The notes below the pieces were generated by a model, which saw only the letters and a program-made list of their open reading frames with translations, did not search any database and was not told the origin of the DNA. The position numbers and the translations under genes were made by a program. From CBDEGR01 sp965237895 (lineage in GTDB: Bacteria; Acidobacteriota; Terriglobia; UBA7540; JAPUME01): a stretch of DNA of 64,000 nt. The stretch covers positions 1 to 64,000 of the forward strand of contig CBDEGR010000002.1 of assembly GCA_965237895.1 (NCBI GenBank). Direction: 5' to 3'. This document shows, piece by piece, positions 42,531-53,960 of this stretch. Position 1 is the first letter of the stretch, and every line of letters starts with the position of its first letter.

Positions 42531-44690
42531 GTGCCCAGCACCCTTACTAGTATAAAATACCGAAGCGTGCCACCGAAAAAGAAACTATCTCTCACCGATC
42601 CGCTGCAATACCTGAAGGGCGTGGGCCCGGCGCGGGCGAAGCTGTTGGCCGAGCGCGGCATTCTCACCTTAGAGGACCTGCTCTACTATCCGCCCTTTCG
42701 CTACGAGGACCGCTCCCGGATTACCCTGGTCCGCGACCTGAACCCCGGCCGGACAGCCACCGTGCTGCTCAAGGTCGAAGCCGCCGGGCTCTCCCGCACG
42801 CGCCGCGGCATGGCGATTTTCGATCTGGCGGGAACAGACGAGACAGGGCTGTTCCATTGCAAGTGGTTCCACGCCTCGTATCTCGAAACGAACCAGGTCT
42901 TCGAACCCGGCCGGCGCGTCTATTTCCACGGCAAGGTCGAGTGGGACCCCTACCGAAAACATCGTTTGCAGATGATTCAGCCGAATTTTGAAATTGTCTC
43001 CGATTCGAACAAAGAGACCGACTCGACCGAAATGCAACGAATCGTCCCCATCTATGAAGCCGTCGGGACGGTCAATGCGCGCCTGCTGCGGCGGCTGGTG
43101 GCCTCGACGCTGGTGATGACGCAAGATGCGATCCCGGAAACGCTGCCCCTGTCGATCTGCCGCCGCACGGGACTTCCCGAACGCGCCGCCGCGCTCGAAC
43201 AGACGCACCTGCCGGCGGAGGGGACCTCGCTCGACGAGCTGCAAGAGTTTCGCACCCCCGCCCAGAAGCGTCTGATCTTTGAAGAATTCTTCTTTCTCAG
43301 CGTCGGCCTCTCGCTGCGGCGCAAAAAGGCAAAGACCGTTCCCGGCTTCTCCTTCAAGCCAAATGAAAAGGTCCGTTCGGCCATCAAGACCATGCTTCCC
43401 TTTCATCCCACCGCAGCTCAGAAACGTGTTTTAAAAGATATCGTCGACGACATGAAAGTCCCCGTACCGATGAACCGGCTGCTGCAGGGCGACGTCGGCT
43501 CCGGCAAGACCATCGTCGCGCTCCAGGCCGCCGTCCTGGCCATGGGAAACGGAGCGCAGGTGGCGCTGATGGCGCCGACGGAAATCCTGGCCACGCAGCA
43601 CTACCTCTACGCCAAGCGGCTCATGGCAAAGCTTCCTTACCGAATCGGCCTGCTGGTGAGCGGGCAGAAGGCGAGCGAGCGGGAAGCGACCCTTGCAAAA
43701 ATTCGCGCCGGTGAGATTGATCTGGTGGTCGGCACGCACGCGCTGATCCAAGGCCGGGTCGAATTCGCGCGGCTGGGGCTGGCAATTGTGGACGAGCAGC
43801 ACCGCTTCGGCCTCCTGCAGCGTTACGGGCTGATTCGGAAAGGGGCAAGTCCGGACGTGCTGGTGATGACGGCCACGCCCATCCCCCGCACGCTGGCCCT
43901 GACGCTCTACGGCGACCTGGATGTTTCGGTACTCGACGAGCTGCCGCCGAACCGCGTGCCGGTCGAAACCACGCTCTTCACTGAAAGCCAACGGCACTTG
44001 ACCTTTGAGTTTATCCGCCAAAGAGTCCGGCGCGGCGAACAGGCTTACATCGTCTACCCGGTCATCGAAGAAGGCAGCAAGACCGAGTTGCGGCCCGCCG
44101 TCCAAATGTACGAGCACCTCGCGAAGAACGTCTTCCCCGAGTTGCGGGTGGCGCTGCTCCACGGCAGGCTCCGCAGCCGGGAAAAAGAGGCGGTGATGGA
44201 AAAATTCAAGGGCGGAGAAGTACAGGTGCTGGTGGCGACGCAGGTAATTGAAGTCGGCGTAGACGTGCCGAACGCGACCGTCATGCTCATCGAGCATGCG
44301 GACCGCTTCGGCCTGGCGCAACTGCATCAGCTTCGCGGCCGCATCGGGCGCGGCGGCAAGAAGTCCCATTGTCTGCTGACGACGCCGGAAAAGATCTCCG
44401 AGATCGCCGAAAAGCGTCTGCAATCGATCGCCGAGACCACCGACGGGTTTAAGATCGCCGAAACCGACCTGCGGTTGCGGGGACCGGGCGAGTTCTTCGG
44501 CACCAGGCAGTGGGGCGTTCCGGCCTTTCGCATGGCCAACATTCTTCGCGACCAGGAAATCCTGGAGTGGGCCAAGCGCGAAGCGCAGCAGTTCGTCGAG
44601 CGGCCCGGCTCTCCGGAGGAGCTGGAAGCCACCACGGCCTATCTTCAAAAACAATGGAGTCGGCGCTACGCACTATCGCAAATTGCCTAA
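42531..44690 (+). CDS. recG: ATP-dependent DNA helicase RecG
   Basis: A helicase of about 719 residues that remodels stalled replication forks and Holliday junctions. The N-terminal wedge domain starts DPLQYLKGVGPARAKLLAER. Helicase motifs are I QGDVGSGKTIVALQA, Ia APTEILATQ, II VDEQHRFG, III VMTATPIPRTLALT, V-VI VATQVIEVGVDVPNATVMLI and HQLRGRIGRGG. The RecG-specific end includes DLRLRGPGEFFGTRQWG. GTG 42531 has AGGA eight bases upstream. A second GTG at 42567 has only a TATAAAAT box before it. Confidence 0.93.
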   Translation: MPSTLTSIKYRSVPPKKKLSLTDPLQYLKGVGPARAKLLAERGILTLEDLLYYPPFRYEDRSRITLVRDLNPGRTATVLLKVEAAGLSRTRRGMAIFDLAGTDETGLFHCKWFHASYLETNQVFEPGRRVYFHGKVEWDPYRKHRLQMIQPNFEIVSDSNKETDSTEMQRIVPIYEAVGTVNARLLRRLVASTLVMTQDAIPETLPLSICRRTGLPERAAALEQTHLPAEGTSLDELQEFRTPAQKRLIFEEFFFLSVGLSLRRKKAKTVPGFSFKPNEKVRSAIKTMLPFHPTAAQKRVLKDIVDDMKVPVPMNRLLQGDVGSGKTIVALQAAVLAMGNGAQVALMAPTEILATQHYLYAKRLMAKLPYRIGLLVSGQKASEREATLAKIRAGEIDLVVGTHALIQGRVEFARLGLAIVDEQHRFGLLQRYGLIRKGASPDVLVMTATPIPRTLALTLYGDLDVSVLDELPPNRVPVETTLFTESQRHLTFEFIRQRVRRGEQAYIVYPVIEEGSKTELRPAVQMYEHLAKNVFPELRVALLHGRLRSREKEAVMEKFKGGEVQVLVATQVIEVGVDVPNATVMLIEHADRFGLAQLHQLRGRIGRGGKKSHCLLTTPEKISEIAEKRLQSIAETTDGFKIAETDLRLRGPGEFFGTRQWGVPAFRMANILRDQEILEWAKREAQQFVERPGSPEELEATTAYLQKQWSRRYALSQIA

Positions 44691-44716
44691 TGGCTCAAAT
44701 CGCCTAAGTACCCAAT

Positions 44717-45280
44717 ATGCGCATCATCGGCGGAACACATCGCGGCCGGAACCTGAGCACCCTGCGGGGATTTAAGTATCGTCCCATGCTCAATCAGTTG
44801 CGGCAGACGCTGTTCGACATCCTCAGCCCCACGATTGAAGGCGCCGCCTTCTTGGACCTCTACGCCGGTACCGGGTCGGTCGGCTTGGAAGCGCTGAGCC
44901 GCGGCGCAAGCGAAGCCGTCTTCGTCGAGTCGCATCGCCCGGCGGTTACCGTGATTGAAAAGAATCTTGCCAACTTGAAGCTGACGAACGGGCAGGTACT
45001 CGGCCTGTCAGTATCAAGCGGCTTGGGACGGCTCAGATTCCAGGAGCCTCGCTTTGACGTGGTCTTTCTAGCCCCACCCTACAAGGACGAAGAGGAGTAC
45101 AAACAGAGCCTGGAGGCTCTGGGGCGGCCGGGGTTGGTGCGGGCGAAAGGTCGCGTGATCGCGCAGCACTCCCGGCGTCTGGAATTACGAGATTTCTACG
45201 GGGAACTGAGGCGAACCCGCAACCTTTTACGGGGTGAGTCCCAATTGACTTTTTATGGGTATTTCAGCAGTGAAACATAG
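44717..45280 (+). CDS. rsmD: RsmD-like 16S rRNA guanine-N2 methyltransferase with an altered catalytic motif
   Basis: A 187-residue protein matching RsmD, which methylates G966 of 16S rRNA. It starts MRIIGGTHRGRNLSTL and has the RP..R.LFDIL helix, SAM motif I FLDLYAGTGSVGLEALSRGA and acidic VFVESHRPAV. The family's motif IV is normally DPPY; here residues 119-122 read APPY (VVFLAPPYKDEEEY). The aspartate holds the target amino group, so its loss should cripple catalysis. Everything else is in order. Start ATG 44717 lies 26 bases after recG. Confidence 0.82.
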   Translation: MRIIGGTHRGRNLSTLRGFKYRPMLNQLRQTLFDILSPTIEGAAFLDLYAGTGSVGLEALSRGASEAVFVESHRPAVTVIEKNLANLKLTNGQVLGLSVSSGLGRLRFQEPRFDVVFLAPPYKDEEEYKQSLEALGRPGLVRAKGRVIAQHSRRLELRDFYGELRRTRNLLRGESQLTFYGYFSSET

Positions 45281-45343
45281 CGAATTGCCGCTTATCAAAG
45301 GAAATTAGCCCGCTTTCTTGGTCTCTGTGTGGAAAATGCCGTA

Positions 45344-45366
45344 GGATGTGAAAAAATTTCGCATCC
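45344..45366. other. Hairpin upstream of the M23 peptidase promoter
   Basis: GGATGTGAAA (45344-45353) pairs with TTTCGCATCC (45357-45366) over a 3-base loop, with one G-U. It lies 14 bases before the -35 box of a likely sigma70 promoter and 63 bases after the rsmD stop. It may be an operator or a weak terminator. Otherwise the 310-base gap 45281-45590 holds only the promoter described next. Confidence 0.35.
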
Positions 45367-45379
45367 CCTGACGAGGCCC

Positions 45380-45409
45380 TTGACTTCCGGCCCCGTTCCT
45401 ACCTATATT
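45380..45409 (+). promoter_or_regulatory. Likely sigma70 promoter for the M23 peptidase gene
   Basis: TTGACT (45380-45385) and TATATT (45404-45409) are separated by 18 bases. Each box differs from consensus by one base. It would give a 5' leader of about 175 bases before ATG 45591. A frame open from 45459 is within this leader but has no good start signal. Confidence 0.5.
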
Positions 45410-45590
45410 ACTGGAAGCTACATATCTTAAAGGTAGTTCCGGCAAGCAGTTCCGGGCCGTGTGGGTTCCTTCGGCGACTTGTGTCGTGGGTTTTTCGCAA
45501 GAGCCGGTGCCATATGAATCGGTCCTTATTCCGTTGTCCTTGGTAGGTTCGGAAGCGGTGGTTTCGCTCCGGCGTCAGCAGACTCGTCCT

Positions 45591-46553
45591 ATGGATGACA
45601 AGGTCTACACATTCCTTATTCTTCCCGGTCCCAGCAAGAAAATGATCAAGGTGGAAGTCTCGCTGAAGAGCGTCTACTTCGCCTTGGGCGTAGGCATTGC
45701 GACTCTCGCCTTGTTGAGCGTGCTGGGAATTACCTACGCTCGGATGCTGGCCAAAGTCTCCGACTACAACCAACTGCGAAGCGAGCGGGAGAATTTAAGA
45801 GAAAAAGTGACGAGCCTCGCCTCCGTCGTCGACCATACGAATGAGAAGCTCGATTCCATCCAATCGCTGGCGCGTGACGTGGCCGTCAGCTATACCTTCG
45901 CCCGGCGCAACGGAAGGAGCCCCTTCCCGCGGAACGTCTCTCTGGCCGCCGACTTTCTCCCCGGCGTCGGAACGGAATATGAGGCCACGGTGAACGCTTT
46001 TACCGTGCTCCGGGCGAATCTGCTCGCCGAGCCGGTCGACTTGGTCAAAGCGCTCTTCGTTACCGAAAGAGACTACCTGGACCTTTCGCCGAAACCTTCC
46101 ATCTGGCCGGTGCAAGGCTACCTCACCAGCCACTTCGGGCAACGGATTGATCCCTTTCTCGGCGAGGGGATGTTCCATCCGGGAATGGATATTTCCGCTC
46201 CCCGTTACTCGCGCGTGGTAGCCCCTGCCGACGGGCTGGTGCGCTTCGCCGGCGCCCAGCCCGGCTACGGCAACCTGGTCATCGTCAGCCACGGCTACGG
46301 CCTGACGACGAAAATGGCGCACCTCTCAAAGCTGGGCGTTCGATTGGGCCAGCAGGTAAAGCGAGGCCAACTGGTCGGCTACGTCGGCAGCAGCGGCCGC
46401 GCCACCGGACCTCACCTGCACTACGAAATTCTGGTCAACGAAATTCCCGTCAACCCGGCACAATACCTGAAAAGCATAAAGCCTCGCAAGCGCGGTCAAA
46501 TGCCTCGGTTCTTGGGAGGACCCGCTCCCTCTCAATCCCAGCCCCCACTTTAA
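45591..46553 (+). CDS. Membrane-anchored M23 (LytM-type) peptidase
   Basis: A 320-residue protein. The short cytoplasmic start MDDKVYTFLILPGPSKKMIK precedes a membrane helix (YFALGVGIATLALLSVLGIT). A coiled coil of about 60 residues follows (RSERENLREKVTSLASVVDH) and then an M23 domain with zinc-binding HPGMDISA and HLHYEI. These cleave peptidoglycan peptides or, when inactive, activate amidases; the zinc residues here look complete. The start ATG 45591 gives the natural N-terminus. The frame extends upstream but without protein-like sequence. Confidence 0.85.
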   Translation: MDDKVYTFLILPGPSKKMIKVEVSLKSVYFALGVGIATLALLSVLGITYARMLAKVSDYNQLRSERENLREKVTSLASVVDHTNEKLDSIQSLARDVAVSYTFARRNGRSPFPRNVSLAADFLPGVGTEYEATVNAFTVLRANLLAEPVDLVKALFVTERDYLDLSPKPSIWPVQGYLTSHFGQRIDPFLGEGMFHPGMDISAPRYSRVVAPADGLVRFAGAQPGYGNLVIVSHGYGLTTKMAHLSKLGVRLGQQVKRGQLVGYVGSSGRATGPHLHYEILVNEIPVNPAQYLKSIKPRKRGQMPRFLGGPAPSQSQPPL

Positions 46554-46656
46554 TAATTAAGGCCGGCCATTTTCGATAAGGCTGAACGTAGGCCGGTATT
46601 CCGCAGCGCGTTCCCCGCGTTGGTGTGGATGGATTCGGTATAATTCGGCAGATCGC

Positions 46657-47385
46657 TCATTCCTGCCTCGCCAGCAGTTCCGCCAAGTGGAGTGTGCGGA
46701 GCGGCTGCCGCTCACGATGGATGGCTCCGGCCAAGTGCATCAATCAGCCCGAGTCCTTGGCGACAAGATATTCGGCCCCGGTGGCTGCGGCGGCGCGGAG
46801 CTTATCGGTCCCCATCGCGGTTGAGACACCTGGGAATTTCACCGCAAACGCCCCGCCGAAGACGCAGCAGGCGGTGGACTCTTCCATCTCCACGAAGTCG
46901 ATTCCCCGCACGGCACGAATCAGGCGGCACGGCTCAGTGGAGACTCCCAGTTCGCGCAGCAGTTGGCAGGCATCGTGATAGGTGACCCGCGACGAGCAGG
47001 CAGCGCCCACGTCCTCGACGCCCAAGACCTTTACCAGGAATTCGGAATACTCATAGAACCGCGGAGCGAGAGCTTCCGCCTGCCTTCTTCGCTCCGGGTC
47101 ATCTTGGAAAAGATCCGGGTAGAAGACTCTTACCATCGTGGTGCAGGAACCGGAAGGGGTACCCACATCATCGACATTTTCATAAAGATCGAGCAGCCCG
47201 CAGGCCACCTGCCGCGCCTCAGCTCGGTAGCCGGAATTGAAGGCATGCTGTCCGCAGCAGGTCTGCGCCGGGTTTTAGGCTTCCACACCCAAGCGGCGAA
47301 GCACCCTCACTACGCTCTCCCCCACCTGAGGGAAAAACTGGTCGATCAAGCAAGTGGTAAGGAGCGCTACTCGAATGTTTTCCAT
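46657..47385 (-). pseudogene. LutA-like iron-sulfur protein with two in-frame stops
   Basis: From ATG 47385 the frame reads MENIRVALLTTCLIDQFFPQ, then VGESVVRVLRRLGVEA, TAA (47275-47277), NPAQTCCGQHAFNSGYRAEA, VGTPSGSCTTMVRVFYPDLF, CCVFGGAFAVKFPGV, AKDSG, TGA (46744-46746), LMHLAGAIHRERQPL, and ends in TGA 46657. Apart from the stops this is the cysteine-rich LutA/GlcE-type subunit of lactate oxidation, about 243 codons. The second stop replaces a conserved Cys (DSGC), and the second CCG motif is also mutated (CCVFGG for CCGFGG). The partners lutB and lutC are absent. Three lesions make an active protein unlikely. Confidence 0.82.
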
Positions 47386-47619
47386 AGGTTGAAGAGGACA
47401 GGAAATACCTATGTTAACACGCCTTGCCGCCCTATTCGTACTGTGGCGGCATAGGCAGCTCTGGGCCGAAGTCACGCTGCCCCGCAAAGCCCCGCCCCAT
47501 TCGCCTGGGAGTAAAGAAGAAAGGCCTCCTGACCCCGCGGGATTTGGATGAGTGCCTTTCAAACGCTCGTACCGGGACGCCGAAAAACTTTGAAGTCCCT
47601 GAAAACACGGGCGAGATTC

Positions 47620-47649
47620 TTGACACGCCTTTTCGCGACATGTTAGATT
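47620..47649 (+). promoter_or_regulatory. Likely sigma70 promoter of the ATP synthase operon
   Basis: A perfect -35 TTGACA (47620-47625) and a -10 TAGATT (47644-47649) lie 18 bases apart. They are the only good promoter-like pair in the 339-base gap 47386-47724, and the leader before ATG 47725 would be about 70 bases. The rest of the gap has no recognisable gene. A 46-codon frame from ATG 47411 lacks support. Confidence 0.6.
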
Positions 47650-47724
47650 CTTTCGTTCGTCATGTCGTCGGTCGCGCCAACCGCACTCCTCTCGAACGGA
47701 CTACAACGGTAACATTAACAACCC

Positions 47725-48171
47725 ATGGAAAAAGTTCTTTATCAAATTCAGCAACTCCTCTTAGAGGGCAGCGTCACGGTTGCGTTCGTCTTCGTATTGT
47801 TTTTTGTCCTCAACCGCTTCCTGTTCCGCCCCATCTCAAAGGTATTGGACGAGCGGGAGCGGATGACGAGCGGCGCGCTGGCCGAGGCAGCCCAGCAGGC
47901 CCGGCAAGCCGAGACAAAAACAGAGGAGTTCGAAAGCTCTCTGCAGCAGGTTCGGCAGGAGATTTATCGGCGGCGGGAAGCGCTTCGAGAGGAGAATCAG
48001 GCCGAGCGGGACGCCCTATTGAGCGAAGTCCGCAAGCGCACCCAGGCGGCCCTCCGCGCGGGCAAGGCCGATGTGGCAAAGCAGGTGGATTCGGCCAAGA
48101 GTACTTTGGGGGCAGAAAGTAAGGCTCTGGCCCAGCAAATCTCCGATGCCGTTCTGGAGGTTTCCCGTTGA
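47725..48171 (+). CDS. ATP synthase F0 subunit b'
   Basis: A 148-residue stator protein. It has one N-terminal membrane helix (VTVAFVFVLFFVLNRFLF), the typical RPISKVLDERERM turn, then a long charged coiled coil. Together with the next gene it forms a b/b' heterodimer, as in bacteria with two divergent b subunits, and links F0 to F1. First gene of the atp operon, overlapping the next start (TTGA). Confidence 0.85.
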   Translation: MEKVLYQIQQLLLEGSVTVAFVFVLFFVLNRFLFRPISKVLDERERMTSGALAEAAQQARQAETKTEEFESSLQQVRQEIYRRREALREENQAERDALLSEVRKRTQAALRAGKADVAKQVDSAKSTLGAESKALAQQISDAVLEVSR

Positions 48172-48779
48172 AACGGCTTGCCGCCTTGGGTGGTTTCCTA
48201 TTGATCACGTTGCTCTTAAGCGCCCCCCTGCAGAAGCCGTTGCACGGCTCCGGGTCGGCAGATGCCGTCCGTGAGGAAGAGGAGCACGCAGGCGAGAGTG
48301 CCCTCGACCTCATATTTAAGATTGTTAATTTTGCCATCCTGGTCGGCGGACTGAGCTATATCTTGCGAAAGCCTCTCGCCAACTTCTTCGCCGAGCGAAC
48401 CACAACCATCCGGAAGGAATTGGGAGAGGGTCGCAAGGCGCTCAAAGCCTCCCAAGCGCGCCTCAAAAGCGTGGAAGAGAAGATGGAGGGGCTCGAGCAA
48501 CACATCGCCATCCTGAAGGAAACCGCCGAAAAAGAGGAGGAAGACGGGCGAGTGCGCCTGAAGGAAGCGGCCCGCCGGGAATCGGAACGCATCGCAGAAG
48601 CCGCACGGAATGAGATGGAAAGCGCCACGCGCGTGGCCCAAGTGGAATTAAAGTCCTTCGCCGCCCAGCAGGCCATCCGGTTGGCCGAGGAGATTCTCCG
48701 CAACCGCATGGATAAGAAACAACTCGCTTCGCTGGTGAACGGGTTCGTGGAAGAAATGAAGGAAGTACGTAAAGCCTAA
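48168..48779 (+). CDS. atpF: ATP synthase F0 subunit b
   Basis: A 203-residue stator subunit starting at TTG 48168, which overlaps the preceding stop (TTGA). An N-terminal signal-like hydrophobic stretch (LAALGGFLLITLLLSAPL) comes before the family block ALDLIFKIVNFAILVGGLSY and LRKPLANFFAERTTTIRKEL. A long Glu/Lys/Arg coiled coil follows. The extra N-terminal hydrophobic segment is unusual compared with Escherichia b and may be a cleaved signal peptide. Confidence 0.88.
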   Translation: MKRLAALGGFLLITLLLSAPLQKPLHGSGSADAVREEEEHAGESALDLIFKIVNFAILVGGLSYILRKPLANFFAERTTTIRKELGEGRKALKASQARLKSVEEKMEGLEQHIAILKETAEKEEEDGRVRLKEAARRESERIAEAARNEMESATRVAQVELKSFAAQQAIRLAEEILRNRMDKKQLASLVNGFVEEMKEVRKA

Positions 48780-48805
48780 ATCAATCACGAGGGAGCACTA
48801 CTCGA

Positions 48806-49351
48806 TTGCCGGGAGCCGTTGCCAACCGATACGCGAAAGCCCTTGCCGATGTCGTCACCGACGGCCAAGACTCCCGTAAGGTCCAAACTCAACTGGAGGA
48901 GTTCTCTTCTCTGCTCGAGAGAAATACTGAACTGAGACAGGTGCTCACCTCCCCCGCTTTTCCCCTCCCCAAACGAAAAGCCGTAATGGAAGCCGTCCTC
49001 AAGCGGGTGAAGTTCGCCAAGTTCACCACCAACTTCCTCCTCGTTTTGCTCGACAATTTCCGGCTGAAATTGCTGGAAGACATCTGCGAAGCATTTAAGC
49101 AGAAAGTGGATGAGCAGTTGGGCATCGTCCGGGTCCGGGTGAGCGCAGCCGAGCCGCTGGCGAAGAAACAGCAGACCGAGCTGCAGAAGTCGTTCGAGAC
49201 GCTGACCTCCAAAAAGGTGGAATTGGTGGTGAGTGAGGATCCCTCGCTTGTCGGCGGAGTCGTCGCCCGAGTCGGCAGCACGGTCTATGACGGGTCGTTA
49301 AAGAGCAAGCTCGAACGGATGAGCGAACACCTAATTTCAAGAACCCAATAG
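48806..49351 (+). CDS. atpH: ATP synthase F1 subunit delta
   Basis: A 181-residue protein at the top of F1 that binds subunit b. It starts at TTG 48806 behind GAGGGAG. The family start PGAVANRYAKALADV and the C-terminal block VELVVSEDPSLVGGVVARVG, then DGSLKSKLERM, are clear. The length is normal. A spacer of 64 bases with a short G/C-rich stretch precedes atpA. Confidence 0.93.
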   Translation: MPGAVANRYAKALADVVTDGQDSRKVQTQLEEFSSLLERNTELRQVLTSPAFPLPKRKAVMEAVLKRVKFAKFTTNFLLVLLDNFRLKLLEDICEAFKQKVDEQLGIVRVRVSAAEPLAKKQQTELQKSFETLTSKKVELVVSEDPSLVGGVVARVGSTVYDGSLKSKLERMSEHLISRTQ

Positions 49352-49415
49352 TGGATAGTGTGCGCCGCCCTTGGGGGGCGGGCGCAAGAATTTAGAAACA
49401 CCCAGAGGATTGACC

Positions 49416-50960
<1,545 letters not shown>

Positions 50961-51833
50961 GTGCCGAGCATCCTCGATATTCGGCGGCGGATCCGCAGCG
51001 TCCGCAACACGCAGCAGATTACGCGCGCTATGAAGATGGTGGCCGGAGCGAAACTCAACCGCGCCCAGGACCGCGCCGTAAGAACGCGTCCCTATGTGAA
51101 TCAGACCTCTTCAGTGCTCAGCAGCTTGGCCGCGCGCGTCGAAAATCCCGACCATCCGTTGCTCGAACGACGCGAAGTCCGCAAGGTTCTGCTCGTCCTG
51201 CTCACCGCCGACAAGGGTCTCTGTGGGGCTTTCAATTCCAATCTCATTCGCGCCGCCCAGCACTACCTGGAAGAACATAAAGATTTGGAAGTCTCGATGA
51301 TCACCATCGGACGGCGCGGGAGCGACTTCTTCAGGAAGCGCGACGTGCCGAAGGTCGCCGAGTGGGTCGGTCTGTTCGGCCGGTTAAAGTTCACCGACGC
51401 CGAAGAGATCACTTCCAAGATTATCTCGCTTTATACGGATGGAACCTTTGACGCCATCGATCTGCTCTACAATGAGTTCAAGACGGTGTTGACGCAGAAG
51501 CTGGTGGTGGAGCGGTTCTTGCCCATCGAACCCATTGCGCCGCCCAACGTAGCAGGGGAAGCAGCCGACTCCCCGCTAGTGGACTACATCTACGAGCAGC
51601 CACCAGGGGAAATCTTCGGCCGCTTGCTGCCGCGCTACGTGGAGATTGAAGTCTACCGCGCGCTGATCGAATCGGAAGCAGCAGAGCTTGCCTCCCGCAT
51701 GACGGCGATGGACTCGGCGACGAAGAATGCCGGTGAGATGATCGACCAATTAACTCTCAACATGAACCGCATCCGGCAGGCCGCCATCACGCGGGAAATT
51801 ATTGAAATCGTAAGCGGCGCCGCAGCCCTCTAA
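50961..51833 (+). CDS. atpG: ATP synthase F1 subunit gamma
   Basis: A 290-residue central-stalk subunit starting at GTG 50961, immediately after the atpA stop. The N-terminal helix ILDIRRRIRSVRNTQQITRA and KMVAGAKLNRAQ, the block LTADKGLCGAFNSNLIRAA, and the C-terminal helix EMIDQLTLNMNRIRQAAITR are the two coiled strands that rotate inside the alpha3-beta3 ring. The length is normal. Confidence 0.95.
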   Translation: MPSILDIRRRIRSVRNTQQITRAMKMVAGAKLNRAQDRAVRTRPYVNQTSSVLSSLAARVENPDHPLLERREVRKVLLVLLTADKGLCGAFNSNLIRAAQHYLEEHKDLEVSMITIGRRGSDFFRKRDVPKVAEWVGLFGRLKFTDAEEITSKIISLYTDGTFDAIDLLYNEFKTVLTQKLVVERFLPIEPIAPPNVAGEAADSPLVDYIYEQPPGEIFGRLLPRYVEIEVYRALIESEAAELASRMTAMDSATKNAGEMIDQLTLNMNRIRQAAITREIIEIVSGAAAL

Positions 51834-51872
51834 AATTCTTCCGGCAGCGGCTCATGAGGTACTGAGGTCTTT

Positions 51873-53315
<1,443 letters not shown>

Positions 53316-53443
53316 GGGCAAGGGGGAATTCTTGCGCTCCCGCCCCACCCTTTCCTTCCCCCCTACGCCCGCGAGGTTTCGTTTGGAGGACGAGTCGGAA
53401 AGGATGGGGCACCCGGTCAAACCGTCGCTCCACCCCAAGCGCA

Positions 53444-53863
53444 ATGGCAGATACACTTCCAACTTCACTACAACTCGAAATCGTCACGCCGGACCGCGCC
53501 CTAGTTCACGAAACGGTGGAAGAGATTACCACTCCCGGCAAGGGCGGCTGCTTGGGAATCCTTCCGGGCCATGCTCCGCTGCTCTCCGAGCTTGAAATCG
53601 GAGAGCTGACCTACAAGAAATCCGGACAAACCCACTACCTGACGGTCGGGGGAGGGTTCGTCGAGGTATTACCCGACCGCGTCATCGTCCTTACGCCGAT
53701 CGCCGAGCGGCAAGAGGAAGTGGACCGCAAACGGGCCGAAGAAGCGCGCCAACGAGCTGAAGACCGCCTGGGACGACACGACGATCCGAACGTGGACTTC
53801 CTCCGCGCCCGCACCTCCCTGTCCCGCGCCATAACCCGCATTCAAATTTTCGACCGCAAGTAG
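53444..53863 (+). CDS. atpC: ATP synthase F1 subunit epsilon
   Basis: A 139-residue subunit with the usual beta-sandwich (LQLEIVTPDRALVHETVEEI, GCLGILPGHAPLLSELEIGEL) and a C-terminal helical pair rich in Arg, Glu and Ala, which can brake the rotor. It lies 128 bases after atpD. It closes the operon; atpB (a), atpE (c) and atpI are not in the window. Confidence 0.93.
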   Translation: MADTLPTSLQLEIVTPDRALVHETVEEITTPGKGGCLGILPGHAPLLSELEIGELTYKKSGQTHYLTVGGGFVEVLPDRVIVLTPIAERQEEVDRKRAEEARQRAEDRLGRHDDPNVDFLRARTSLSRAITRIQIFDRK

Positions 53864-53960
53864 TTCCCTTCCCCGCGGTCCCTTGGAATCAAAAGCTCCC
53901 GCTTGGAGAGTCTTCTGCGATGGGCTAAACTGAGCCCTGGAAAACATAGAGGTCTCCGAC

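Noticed and set aside
46744..46746. TGA as a selenocysteine codon in the LutA-like gene
   Set aside because: A TAA interrupts the same frame upstream, a CCG motif is damaged, no SECIS-like hairpin is obvious just downstream and no selenocysteine genes are in the window. Decay is simpler.
47411..47551. 46-codon frame that might be atpI/atpZ upstream of the atp operon
   Set aside because: One weak hydrophobic stretch followed by a Pro-rich end; no family likeness and the promoter lies downstream of it.
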